A stretch of 64,000 bases of DNA. Source: Lumnitzera littorea (Eukaryota > Streptophyta > Magnoliopsida > Myrtales > Combretaceae). The translations under genes were made by a program, and so were the position numbers. Positions 47,661-59,699 of this stretch are shown here, piece after piece. The stretch is from positions 6,481,890 to 6,545,889 of the forward strand of contig JAMXBB010000002.1 in NCBI GenBank assembly GCA_024138015.1. Reading direction: 5' to 3'. Position 1 is the stretch's first letter. Each line of letters opens with the position of its first letter. Below the pieces are notes generated by a model, which worked only from the letters and a program-made list of their open reading frames with translations, searched no databases and had not been told where the DNA came from.

Positions 47661-48544
47661 AGTTCGCACGAGAGGACATCAACCAATACAGGCACGTAGT
47701 TGGAGATACAGTAACAATTCTATGGCATTAAGATCTTGCCATTCTATTGACTTAAGCAAGATTGATAACGGTACACTACTTGTTGATGCCTCCAATTCTG
47801 ACTATACTTCATTCGATACTCCAGATACTTACGTGTAAATGTATTCGCAGTCGACACCACTAGCTTCTTGTAAACGTTGTACAGAATGGCCTCAAACATT
47901 ACATATAGAGGAGGCTGATACCCAACTATCACCACCACCACCTACTCCAGTTCTTCATATAGATTTCACCGATATTACTCCATAACCATCTGAGCCTCAA
48001 TTATCGGAGTGACTATTCACTCACAAACCATCATTATTAGCTCATTTTGGAAAACAATTAACTAAATTTAGGAAGAAATAATTGTAAATACAATATTTAT
48101 ATTACTTAATTTAATTATTATGTATTATCGACGTCCATTACTCACTATGTAAATAGTTTTTATAAATGATGTTTCATATTACATTGTTATTCCTTTAATA
48201 CTGATAGTTTACTATATATATATTTTCTATATACTATACCTACTTAACCAATACTTAGCTAGGGGGAGTGTAAAGTGTCTAGTGACATTAAAGGTGCGCA
48301 ATAATGACGCTAAAGATGTACTTAAGTGATGCTAATAGAATTTTTATTATCTAATTAGATAAATTAAATCTAATTAAAAAAAAAAAACACAACTAAATAC
48401 TCCTTTAAGGGATACACCTTCTTTGTTGACATTGAAAGCATACTTTTTAAATATGCCTTCAGTATCTACAAAAAATGATGTCCCTTAAGAGCATCTTCTA
48501 TATTAAAACATAAACTATGCGCGCTTTCAGTGTCAAGCCGCAAA

Positions 48545-48890
48545 ACTAGTTAAGAAGTTAATGTAACAAGGAGGACGGTAAGAATACCGGTTAGCACTCT
48601 AAGTAAGAACAAGAAAGAGAAAGGTTCGCTATAATCAAATAAAATACAGTAAAGTAAGTCAAGCGCCACATGAAGGGCTAACCTCGATACAAACCGAGCC
48701 TTTAACCGAGACCAACCAATTGCTAGATTCAAAGGAACCAGGGTCGAAACTAGAGAATAAGCCTCTTCATCCTCTCGCAGTCCATTCTTGATCCTTAGAG
48801 AAAGATTTTCAATAAAAGAAGGTTATAACTTGGGTTTGCTAAAACGGAGGAGGAATCCTTTTTCGAAATTCACTCTGCTTACGTACGCAT
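48545..48890. other. Stretch of unlike composition, possible organelle-derived DNA
   Basis: This segment is richer in G and C and lacks the long A/T runs of its neighbours. Its purine-rich, even text resembles plant mitochondrial intergenic DNA. No mitochondrial gene is recognised, so this is only a suspicion. Confidence 0.2.
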
Positions 48891-49067
48891 CTTCACTATA
48901 TCATTCATATAATTTATTGAAAATACTTTATTTTCATACTATTTTTTTTGCCAATTATAATATAGAAGTACAAAACTCCCTCTATTTCTCTCTCTCTCTC
49001 TCTTCACCATCACAATGTCTCATTTGAGTTATGTACTTCTATAGTATAGATTGTGAAAAGATGTACA
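48891..49067. other. Upstream flank of PPR copy 1
   Basis: AT-rich, with a (CT)n tract at about 48988-49003. No promoter or N-terminal PPR exon is seen; homology to PPR copy 2 begins only near 49068. Confidence 0.4.
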
Positions 49068-51142
49068 GTTTTTATAAACATGCTTGAAGGTGGGTATTTA
49101 CCTAATGAGTTTTGCATTTCGGCAGTTATAAGGGAGTGTTCAGTCCTGCGGAATTTGTAATTTGGGAATGTTGTTCATGGGGCTGTTGTGAAAGGTGGGT
49201 TGATGGACTCCAATGTGTGTGTTGGGTGCGTTGATTGATATGTATGTGAAGGTAGTTCTGATTTGCATACAGCTTATAAGGTGTTTAATAAAATGTCTGA
49301 GAGAAACGTGGTTGCTTGGACGCTGATGATTACCCGGTGTATGCAGTTGGGTTATGAAGAAGATGCTGTTGGATTGTTTGTGGATATGTTATTGGAGGGA
49401 GTTGTTCCAGATAAATTTATGATTAGTGCTGTCTTGTCGGCATGTTTGGAGTTGGGGTAGTTGTCTTTTGGGAAGCAATTGCATTCTTGGGCTGTTCGGA
49501 CTGGATTGGCATCAGAAGTTTGCATTGGCTGTTGCTTGTTGGATATGTATGCAAAATGTTCTGGCGGTGGATGTTTGGATGATTCTAGAAAGGTGTTTGA
49601 TAGGATGCAAGACCACAATGTGATGTCCTGGACAGCAATGATCACTGCACATGTCCAGAACAATGAGAATGAGGAGGCTATTCAACTCTTTTTTGAAATG
49701 ATTGAGGGTCCAATACAGCCGAATCATCTCACTTTGTCTGGTGTTCTAAAGGCATGTGCTAGTTTTTCCAATGTTGAGTTGGGTAGACAAATATATTCGT
49801 GTGCGGTGAGGCTGGGTCTTCAAAGTGATAACTGTATTGGAAATTCTGTAATTAGCTTGTATGAGCGGTCTGGGAAAATGGAAGATGCTCAGAAAGCTTT
49901 TTCTGCACTATTCAAAATTTTTTCTTACAATACTGTTGTTGATGTTTATGGCAAAAGCTATTTTGGAAAGCCATTTGAACTCTTTCATGAAACTGGAGAC
50001 AGGAAAGTTGGGGCTACTGCTTTTGCACTAGCAAGCCTCGTGAGTGGAGCTGCTAGTGTAGGGGTGACTTCCTAGGGTAAGCAAATCCATGCATGGGTGC
50101 TAGCTTCTGGATTTTATAAAAATGAATGCGTTTCCAATGCTTTGGTATCTATGTATTCCAGGTGTGGAGATGTTGAAACTGCTTATCAAGTTTTCAACAA
50201 TATGGAAAATCAGGATGTTATATCCTGGACCTCCATGATTGTGGGTTTTGCAAAACATGGCCTTGCAGTGAGAGCATTGGACACATTTCATAGGATGCTT
50301 GAGGCTGAGGTAAAGCCAAATGGGATCACCCATGTGGCAGTGCTATCTGCTTGTAGCCATGCTGGACTAATTAATGAGGGATGGGAACACTTCAGGTCAA
50401 TGTATGAAGACTGTGGAATTGTACCGAAGATGGAACACTATGCATGTATTGTTGACTTATTGGGTCGGTCAGGATTTCTTCTTGAAGCCCTGCAGTTCAC
50501 TAACTCAATGCCTGTTTTGGGAAATGCCCTGGTTTGGCATACATTTCTTGGAGCTTGTCAAGTCCATGGTGACATTAAGCTTGGACAACAAACAGCAAGG
50601 ATGATCCTTAGGCATGAACCTAATGATCCCTTTGCATATGTCTTATTGGCAAACTTGTATGCTTCCAAGGATAGATGGGAAGAAGTGGCAGATATCAGGA
50701 AAGAGATGAAAATGAAAAACCTGATCAAAGAAGCAGGTTATAGCTGGATCGAGATAAAAAAAACGCAGTGTATAAGTTCCATGTTGGTGATACTTGGCAT
50801 CCAAAGGCACAGGAGATTTATGACAAGCTGGATATGTTAATGTCTGAAGTAAAGAAATTAGGTTATGTCCCTAATACTGGCTTTGTTCTGCATGATATAG
50901 AGAAGGAAAAAAAGGAAAGATATTTGCTGCATCATAGTGAAAAAATTGCTGCTGCTTTTGGTCTCATAGGCACATCTAAGCCCAAAACAATCAGGAAATT
51001 TAAAAATCTTCGTGTTTGTGGTGACTGTCACTCTGCACTCAAATACATTCCAATGGCTGAAGGTAGAGAAATTGTGTTAAGAGATTTGAATCAGTTCCAC
51101 CATTTCAAGGATGGGACATGCTCATGCAGTGATTATTGGTGA
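49068..51142 (+). pseudogene. EMB2261-like: PPR-DYW protein pseudogene, copy 1 (EMB2261-type)
   Basis: The translation follows a PLS-class pentatricopeptide protein of the At3g49170/EMB2261 type, an organelle RNA-editing factor family. PPR motifs run from about 49068 (MLEGGYLPNEFC) through repeated blocks such as VISWTSMIVGFAKHG (50218-50262) and HYACIVDLLGRSG (50439-50476), then an E region, then a complete DYW domain (50768-51142) with the HSEKIA and CGDCH zinc-binding motifs and the final DYW. It lacks roughly the first 200 residues. Lesions: a frameshift near 49230-49245, TAG at 49458-49460, TAG at 50073-50075, and a frameshift in an A8 run at 50756-50763. No intron, as usual for this family. 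Copy 2 lies 13.6 kb to the right in the same orientation. Confidence 0.9.
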
Positions 51143-52765
51143 TGAGCAAGTGAAGTGATTCTAGTGTTTGGCTCTTTTTGGGATTTTGGTGTGCTTCACA
51201 TTATCAGCTCCATTTTTGTTTCTTGAACTGGGGATAATGTTATAACTTCAATGTTGTAGATGAAAGGCCATCTTTTGGTTGATGGTGTTCCACCACCATT
51301 CAACAAATATTGTGCAGTAGCCTTAATGCTATCCTGAATGACATAGATCTTGTTGCCTTATATTCCTAATCCCTGAGCTAGACATCCTTAGAGGTCAGAC
51401 TATGTTTTTGAAATGCCATTCTCTCTGGTAAGAAGAAGCTTTGAACATGTAGCTGAGCGATTCTTCTTCATCCATGATCAATTAAGGAGCAGCATGCCAT
51501 CAGCTGCTGCTGACTTTCATTTGGACAGGTAGCACAACCTTCATTTCCCTTCTGTAGACATAAATAGCAACTTTCTGCACCCATGAAAGTCTCTTTGTTT
51601 TTGTTGGTTTCAAAAAAATGATTCTCACGATGTATGTCGAAACTGAGTGGACTGTGATTTAATTTGGATCCATGAACATGACATTGAGGCATATTGTTCT
51701 TCCCCTGAAGTTGATTATTCTATGGGTGTGTACCAGGGGAATGGTCTGAATTCCAACTCTTCTATTGCAAGGACGCTTCTTCATGTGAATTAGCTACTTC
51801 TTACAATCGATTATCATTGAATTGGAAGATGGGGCTTCAACACTGGGTTCATATGGAGTTCATTATCTTGGCTACTTCTTGCCAGTGTGTGTATTTATTG
51901 AGGTCTTTCTTAGAACCTTGCATTACTTTCTGGTCAGCTGAAATGTTACTTCCAGGTTGCACCATTTCACAATTAAAGCGGTTATATTATTCTTCTCAGA
52001 AGTATCCAATCACCTCTGTCCTGTAGTTCCATCTTAGGCCAACAGTTCCTGACTGATGTGTTCAAATGATTCCATGGCAACATAAGTGGTTGATTGTCAC
52101 TTTAAAGAATTCCATCCCTTCATTTTGCTGAGGCTATGAATTATTAATTTCGCTAAGGCTATAAATTATTAATTTCTACATTCTTTTATACAGACTTGGT
52201 GTCCCAAACAGGAGATGTAATTTTGAATACTTCACTAGTTTTAGGATTTCCTCTTGAAAGAAAAAGAAAGAAATGGTCCTTCAAACAAGAGAGTTAATAT
52301 CAACTAAGTCATGGACAACTGCCTATTCTCTAGCAGCAGGTGGGAAAACTCCTATTCTATTTGCTGTTATGATTGATAGATGACCAATTGAAGGAAATAG
52401 CCCTATTGTGCCTTGTGAAATGCATCATACCACTATAACCATTAAATCTTCTTGGAGGATGAGAGAATATATTTGATGTGAATACATGGTAATTTTGTAG
52501 TTACATGCATTATGTTTTTCAAGAGAAATTTCTCAATCTTCACATAGGTCCTATGTTATTCACAGAAATGCATTAATTTGAGGATATGCTACATGTAGTG
52601 GAAGGAGGATTAAGGAAATTTTAACTGTAGATAACACCATTGTACAAGTCCATAATTGTGGTTGACGTGGGTTAAAATCCATTTTGATGATAAGTGAATC
52701 CCACAGTATGATAAATAGCAGGGTGCATTTTCAAAGAACCTCCAAAAATACTCCGTGCACATTGT
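51143..52765. other. Downstream of PPR copy 1, no gene found
   Basis: This probably holds old 3'-UTR sequence of the PPR gene. A minus-strand frame (51692-51468) has a Cys-rich part, C-x2-C-x6-C-x2-C, but no family match; a plus-strand frame (51817-52026) has none. Confidence 0.4.
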
Positions 52766-52859
52766 CTATGAGGAAAGTTGATTTGAGCACATAGTTGCTA
52801 TATCTCTTGATGATGGTTGAATCCATTGTATTGCAGGACATCTTTGTGCAGCCATGGTA

Positions 52860-53035
52860 CCATCATACTGTTGACCCTCTAATGAGATATCACAAGGGCA
52901 GATTGAAGGCTTGGGTGGCAACTTCAAGAGAATAATATCACTGACCATCTCCTCGACTTTATTTCATGGAAGGACGGTCATTTGGATCCATCCATATACA
53001 CTACAATGCATCAATTGCCATCTTCTTTGTGGTCT
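52860..53035 (-). pseudogene. Receptor kinase C-terminal fragment (LRK10L type)
   Basis: On the minus strand KMAIDAL...CIWMDPNDRPSMK is followed, after a one-base frame change, by KVEEMVSDIILLKLPPKPS. This is the end of the kinase domain (subdomain XI, with the invariant Arg in DRPS) and the typical tail of LRK10L/rust-resistance-kinase-like proteins. A TAG replaces the tryptophan of the usual ALWCIQ. Nothing upstream of this fragment survives. It lies about 2.2 kb past the end of the larger pseudogene, in the same orientation. Confidence 0.65.
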
Positions 53036-55281
53036 CTTTCTAGAGATATATCTACTAGTCTAAATGCTCAATATTGTCAATATTATATTATATTGTATTG
53101 TATCTTATCTAATGAAAGCCTCGGAATGAAGCATCACAAGATATAATATATGAACTGACAGTTTTGAGCATTTAAACTGGTATATATATCTTTAGAAAAG
53201 ATCATTTAAATGTTGAACTGTTGTATAATGGGATAGTCCGAAAATGACCAATTATTTGGACTGCATTATTCGTGTTCAGATGTAAGACTGCGACCAAGTG
53301 GCTATGAACACATGAACAATGAAATCTTTTGCCTCTTGGTTGTGAATGACCCATTGGAGGGGATTCAACATTTGCCAATATATGCTGGAGCGTCTAATAT
53401 CATCTAGTTCTTCTTGACCAAGATTATTTCTTGAGCTATATATATTCTTGAAATTCGAATCTTTCCCCTACCATTGTGAATTAGAACTGCTATGGTGCAA
53501 GCGTGCTGGAAGAAAATGCCATACTTGTGTATAGCTGACAGCATATGTGCTGTATGATAAGGGGCACCCACAATATTCTGAATCCTTCACTAATTCTTAG
53601 CAAACTCCGTTAATGGAGAGATTCTCCTGAGGAGTCTTGAGAGAGCTTGAATCAATAACAGAGTAGCTTACATTATTTGGGAAATGAATATGTATAATGC
53701 ATTGAAAAAGAATGTTGTGGCATGGAAGTATGTTTTTGACGATGTGGAAATATTGTAGTGAGATTTATCTTTGCAGCAGGAAAATTTGAGTTGAATGGAA
53801 CAAGCCATGAAAGCAAGGTGACAAAATGGATTGCCATAGACTGAGAAGTAAGAAAGGACTAGAATGTGTTGGCTTGAAGAAAATTCTGGGAATGTAGCAA
53901 ATACATTATTGAAGTAAACTTTTGCCTATGTACCTAATGTAGTACTGATCAGACTTGATATAAAGGATTCTTCGCATGAAAATCCAAACCAAACTATGAT
54001 TTCCAGAGTCTTGAGGCTGGTCTTTGAATCAGAAAGGATACCTACTGCTGTGGATTTGATACACAACTGGCAATGTAACTTAGCTATTCAACTGTTGTTC
54101 TCCATTGGTAAAGACAATCCTACTAGAAAGTATGGCACCACATTGTACTAGGAGATTGATCGGAACAAACACTTGCCCTTAAAAGCCATGTGAGTATCCC
54201 ATATGACGGATTGTGCCAGAAGTGGGTTCATTCTTGGGACTTCACTAGACAATTTAACATTAATGTGCATGTATGGATCAATACTCACCTGTATTTGGTG
54301 TGATAGTCTTCTTTCAAGGTAATGCATTAGTTTCTCATGGGAAATTTCCTATGTGCATATGGTGATTTTACTTTATGGACCTTGTCCATGTTAGAATTTT
54401 TCCAGATTCATAGGTTCCTCCTAATCTTGAAGTGGATCCCACAATATTCAAGATCCCAGATCACTTAGTTGATCAATACTCGCCTGTAATTGGGGGAACA
54501 GCATCCCCTTCTCATGGGTCTAATTACCTCCAATTACAAGAGTTATCCTGTGGCACTATTCCTGAATCGAAGTACTTGTAACAAGGTCATAAAAGGGCAT
54601 ATAGATTATAGTCAAGAGCATGAGTTGCAGAACCACAATCACATGTTCAGTAGGTTGATTATGCTTATAATGTTAGTGTCTCTTTTCACTTATCTTCTTG
54701 TATTTCTTTCGTTTCTGTTGTGTGCTTTCAGTTTCTTTTTCTGTTGTCTCCACATTAAATGGGATATGCTTGGAGTATGTATAACTATTTTTCCATAGCC
54801 CAATATCAATGGTAACAGAGTTATTTCTTGCAGGTAAGAAAGAAAACTCAGTTGAAGAAGATAAATCCATAAACAGGTACTCAAGCTCTTTCTCATTCCC
54901 CTTTTGATCATTCCTCCTTTCATAATCAATATGATCCATTCTTCATTGTACTGCAAGTCTGCAATGGTTGGGCCGTGAGTTGAAATTTTCCAAAAAGATT
55001 TACTTAGCTCAATTACAACTTGTTAGATAGATCCAGGAAATCCGCATCACATAATTGTGAAACTATCGACTACTGGAAGATTACATCCAACATGCACAGG
55101 GCCTTAGAGCTTTGTTTTGGGCCAAACCATGTGTAATGCTTGATTCTCTATCATAAATTCCTTATTAGGAGACAAAACTATATGTCTAAGGAATACAGTA
55201 AATGAAATTAAATTATATATTAGACATCAGTTCTTTATCAACATGACATATAAAATCAAAACAAAGTTATGACATAGAGTT
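53036..55281. other. Between the two kinase remnants, no gene found
   Basis: No kinase or extracellular-domain segments are visible on the minus strand, although this is where the rest of the truncated kinase would lie. The frames near 54490-54956 are without domains. Confidence 0.4.
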
Positions 55282-58200
55282 TTATCTAGCCTCAATGGTC
55301 AAAGAATCTATAACATTAATTGAGGATGACTCTGCTGGCACAACATTTTGAACCTCTTTTTCTACTAAGGACCTATCTTGTACATGAAAAGGTCTGGGAG
55401 GCATTTGCAGGTGCTTAATGTCCCCTTCAAGCATTTGCAGGGCTTTATTTATGGACGGACGATCTGTGGGGTTCATTTGTATACACTATAATGCAACAAT
55501 TACCATTTTCTTTATCGAAATCCTTTTTGCTTCAGTAACTTTTTCTAATAAAATCGATGCCCTCTTGGTCAATATAGTCATAAATCCATGATGTCAAGAT
55601 CTTGTGACTTATGTTCTGTTTAATTGAATCAAAACTTTTTCTCTTTCCCACTGTTTTAATCAGTAACATTCCAAAACTATACACATTTGTCTTGTTAGAA
55701 ACACTTCCAATATTCCTATAGAATAGTTCTGGAGCAGCATACCCTAAAGTTCCACGAGCTGTAGTGAGAGAGATAGTATTGTTGTTGGTTGGGTATAGTT
55801 TTGCGAGGCCAAAGTCAAAAACTTTTGGGGTAAAGTTTTCATCAAGAAGAATATTGTGAGGCTTTATGTCAACGTAAAAAATTTACTTGTCGCATCCATA
55901 ATGGAGATAGTCAATTCCTTGAGCCACTCCTAGTGCAATCTTGTACAACTCCTCCCAACTAAGATGGGTATGATTTGGTCTCTTCTTCAAGAAAATAAAT
56001 TTATCAAGAGAACCGTTAGGCATGAAATCATATAGAAGAGCTCTTTTTGAATTCTCCACACAAAAATCAGCAAGTCTTACAACGTTGACGTGATGTATTC
56101 TTCCAATTGTAGAAACTTTGCTGATGAAATCTTGTCCGTTAGTTTTTGGCCCAGTCAGTAATTTTACTGCAACTAAACGACCACTTCTCAATTTACATTA
56201 TAAACTGATCCAAACCCTCCTTCACCTTGTGTTTCCTTAAATCCTTTAGTAATTTTTTTTATATCTCTATAGGAGTATCTGATAGGCATTAAGTCCTTAT
56301 GAACTTCAAGAAACTCTTTAGTCTCATCTGTGGATAAATGCTTGCGTCTACTTTGGTATGCTATAGCAGCAACCAACAGCATTGTGCCCGCGGTGGTCCT
56401 TGCAAAGATGAATCCTCCTATTAAAAAGTTCAATTAAAGCCTCATTCAATTCTAAATGAACATGAAAACTTCATGTTTATAACACCTTGGTGTTGCCATC
56501 TGCATGACGCTGCTATTTGATCCCTCTGTGCTTTCCAACAAAAATCGGTTGCATAATTTGTAGCTTAGTGGTAGTAGGTATGTAAGGTTAATGATTGGTA
56601 GACGGTCTACTATCATGTCCTTCTACCAACCTCTAATATTTGATGCTATTAGTTATCATGATTGCTTTCGAATGCTATCTTAGTGTCAAAAAATCATGAA
56701 TAGTTGACATCGATAATATTGGAGAAAGTTTAGAAAATCTTTTCTGTTAAATAATTATCAAGGTTTCATTTTTATCTATACATATATGTAAATGTTATGG
56801 TATTATTACATATTACATGTTTTCTCTCTAGCAATATTGTATTTGGTTCACATTTTTCTCGGAATTCATGAGTAACCAAGGATATGTGAAAGTTATTGAA
56901 GTAGAATAACGAGAATCTCAATTTGATTCAAATTCTCAATGCTTTTTCGATGAGAGGGTTCTGAAATTAACTCTTCGTCTTTAGGGTAAGTTGACATTTT
57001 TCCTTGAGCAGCTGTTCTTTCTTTTTAATTTAAATTTCACTTTGCTTGGATATCCTTTATTTTTTTATTAAAAATTCATTAGTTTCTACTATCTGTTTAG
57101 ATATCTGGCTTTTTTCTTATTAAAAAGAGAATTAGGCTAACTGTGGTCATAATCTTACTGGCCATCAAGAATGGTGGATTCAAAAAATGTGAGTTTCTAC
57201 TGAATAATGAAATTTCCTTATGGTTTACCATTTGTTCATGAATGGGTTCTTAATCAAAATATGCTTAAATATGATACTAATGTTGTTCAAATTAGCTTTA
57301 AAGTTCATCACGATTGATGAAATCTTTGCAATGATATATCTCAAACATGAATTTATATGACGTACTTCCAAGAAAATACTGGGTAGTAAAATTTAATTGC
57401 AGAAGTGTTGTAATCTACATGATAGGTTTAAAATTTTTAGTTAATGGATCTACAAGAATATTGGTATAAGATTACAAATAAAATGTAACTTGATTAATCT
57501 GTATTCAATATGTAGTAATCTAGTGTTTTAATAATTGGGTAGGCCCTGTTTAGCCTTAGCAAATTAAACATAGTCCATTTACATGTGTAAAAGTACCTGT
57601 TGAACCAAGACACATGATCTTGATAACCAAAGGGATGTTTTCCACAGTTCCAATAGAGTTCAAACCCTTCCATTAATAAGCGAGGAGTAAAGTCGGAAAC
57701 ATTTATATAGGACTGATCAGACACCCAAAGGAAGGGAAACTGATGTTTCACGACACATGATGTGGGCATATCCTTGGCCATTAGGTTGTAAATAATGTAA
57801 AACTCTTTCCTTAAAGAAGGGGAAAAAGAAGAAGAGTCATTGAAACAATGTGATACATAGTCAGACTCATGATACATAGAAGAGTTGAGTGGGATGGAGC
57901 ATTCCATCAAACTATTTATTTTTAGTGAACCAAACCAAGCGAAGCAAAACTGGAAAGGAAGTTGATTAGATTGTTTATACTTGGAGAAGTCAAGACCGAC
58001 AGGAAATGAACAGCTATTGTTGGGGTCTAGCCTTGTATCTACAAGCTGAAGCTTACAGCTTTTATAAGATATTCTGTTAACATAGTATGGAACAGAATCT
58101 AAGCAGAAGATAATGCGGTTGTCTTCACAGGACAGTTCGTAGTTAGGATCTTGATGACTACATTGTTTAGGCCCTATTTGGTAGTGTAGACGAAAAGGGC

Positions 58201-58357
58201 AAGTAATGTTGTGAAGCGATCCACAAGAGGCAGTGATACATGGAGTTTTTCTTCCTTCAACAATGCAGGTGAAGAAAGTTGAAGATAAGAGGGCATCGGC
58301 AAGGATTTGCACAAACAAACAGATGAGTGCTGGCCTTCTAGTATCTAGGAATGCCAT
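55282..58357 (-). pseudogene. LRK10L-like: LRK10L-type receptor-like kinase pseudogene
   Basis: Exon 1 starts at ATG 58355-58357 with a signal-peptide-like stretch, then a GUB_WAK galacturonan-binding domain (CGSLHNITCPFRLHYQ; YELSCEDNR). It likely ends at 57597 before a GT donor, with an intron to about 56418. Exon 2 gives a membrane segment (about 56415-56340) and a kinase: glycine loop GEGGFGSVY (56220-56197), VAVK lysine (about 56165), VDIKPHNILLD (55876-55842), DFGLAK (55814-55797), DRPS near 55464, tail LQMPPRPF, stop at 55282. Lesions: a one-base loss just after the glycine loop, TAA at 55883-55885 right before the catalytic loop, and TAG for the Trp of ALWCIQ, plus a shift before the tail. 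Such proteins are plasma-membrane receptor kinases linked to defence signalling. Confidence 0.88.
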
Positions 58358-58358
58358 T

Positions 58359-58373
58359 AGAGAGAGAGAGAGA
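58359..58373. repeat. (AG)n microsatellite before the kinase start codon
   Basis: About seven AG units directly upstream of the pseudogene's ATG, in its 5' leader. Confidence 0.8.
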
Positions 58374-59699
58374 TATTGATGACACGTAAAACAATTTGAT
58401 TTTCATCACAATTGATCTACATGAAGTGCAAGAAGACAAAAATCAAAGATAAGGATGATTTTCACAATCGAAGTTGACTGGGACTGACTCATCGGTAGCT
58501 ATATTTTATCAAGCATGCGACCAATATCAGACAAGGTGGGAGTATTTTTTAGGCAAAGGCATTAAATTCGGTTATTGCATTTACATGTAAGAAAACGTTG
58601 GGATCTATCTTTATTTTGAAAAATGATCCATCGGTACCAGTATATTATATGTTTAAACAAACGGTTATGAAGTAGTAATAATATTTAGACATATACTTAA
58701 TTGTGATAATAGTTTATGAATAATTATCTTTTATTACCAATATTTATTTATTTATATACTAATTTATTTAATAGCTTGTTAATATTACTAAAACTTTTCT
58801 TTCTTTTTTTTTATTTTAGGATCTTTTTGAGTTTGTGTACATGTTTTTTGTACCAAAATTCGTACGAAATATTTACAATACTCAAAAAGTAAATCTGAGA
58901 TGACAGCACACCACACGCTTCTCATAAACTTGTACATTGTCGGACACGTGAAAAGATTGCATTTGTGTTTTTCCCCTTCTCTGTTTTTTTTTTTTTTTTT
59001 TTCCTGTTTTTGGGAGAAGGAATCATATTCAACTTTTTTTAGAATCCCATCATCGGACTATCACCCAGTTGAAAATTTCATGAAACCATCGACCTGGATA
59101 TCTTAATTCCTTTCATTCCATCTTTCTCATTTCATTGCCATCCAGCGCTCTACGGTCATGAAACCTTCTAGGATTAGTTTGATTTAAAGGTGTCAAAGAT
59201 GTTTGAAATAAAACTGGTAATGAGCTTAAGTAGCCTTAGCTCCTGCTATAAATAATGAAAATGAAAGGCAGGTTCAAGGAGACTTCTTGAGGTACTTGAA
59301 CGCGGTCTAACAGTAGCTGTTTCAAAAGGCTAGGAGACTGCATCCAACTGTCTTGTTAAGAGACTTTTGGACAGAGTTCTTTTGATGGCCTTCATTTGCA
59401 ATCCTATCATGTTAGCAACATATTGCTAATTAATTTATTGTCCCCTGCTCATTGAACAGCATCTCAAATCTTGGTTGGTGCATTTTTCTTTATGGCTAGT
59501 GATGATTTGATCTTGAATTTGATTTTTGCTTTACATTATGATGTAGATCTTTTCGAAAACAAGGTGTTTCACAGCTAATAAATAAGCTCTTCATCCCTTT
59601 CTTTTGCTTTCACATTGCAGTATGATCATTGTGCAGATCATTCTGCCCTCGTTAAAACTCTTTAGCAATAAAACTACTTGTTGACCATTCTTTTAGAAT
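58374..59699. other. Upstream of the kinase pseudogene, no gene found
   Basis: AT-rich. A poly-T run lies at about 58985-59003. The frame 58900-59106 is without a domain. It presumably held the kinase promoter; no clear TATA box was chosen. Confidence 0.4.

Larger units (their letters stand above)
46661..48537. mobile_element. Candidate non-autonomous element with inverted, motif-rich ends
   Basis: The left end (from about 46661) carries GCGCGC-CTTCACTG and GAAGATGCTCTTAGAGAG; the right end carries, in inverted sense, the same GAAGATGCTCTTA core (about 48497-48509) near TATGCGCGC (to about 48530). Variants of a GCGC-CTTCAGTG motif recur at both ends (46670, 46720, 48453, 48525), like subterminal repeats of a DNA transposon. 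Inside are a TATA box (46896-46903), a leader-like region, a composite tandem array (47281-47660) and an open stretch 47638-47980 of unknown product that ends in a Pro-rich part. No transposase and no target-site duplication were found, so this is a hypothesis. Confidence 0.4.

Noticed and set aside
49352..50333. Minus-strand and alternate-frame open frames over PPR copy 1
   Set aside because: Shadows of the PPR coding strand.
54490..54956. Overlapping frames of 88-102 residues on both strands
   Set aside because: No domain; the hydrophobic stretch comes from T-rich sequence.
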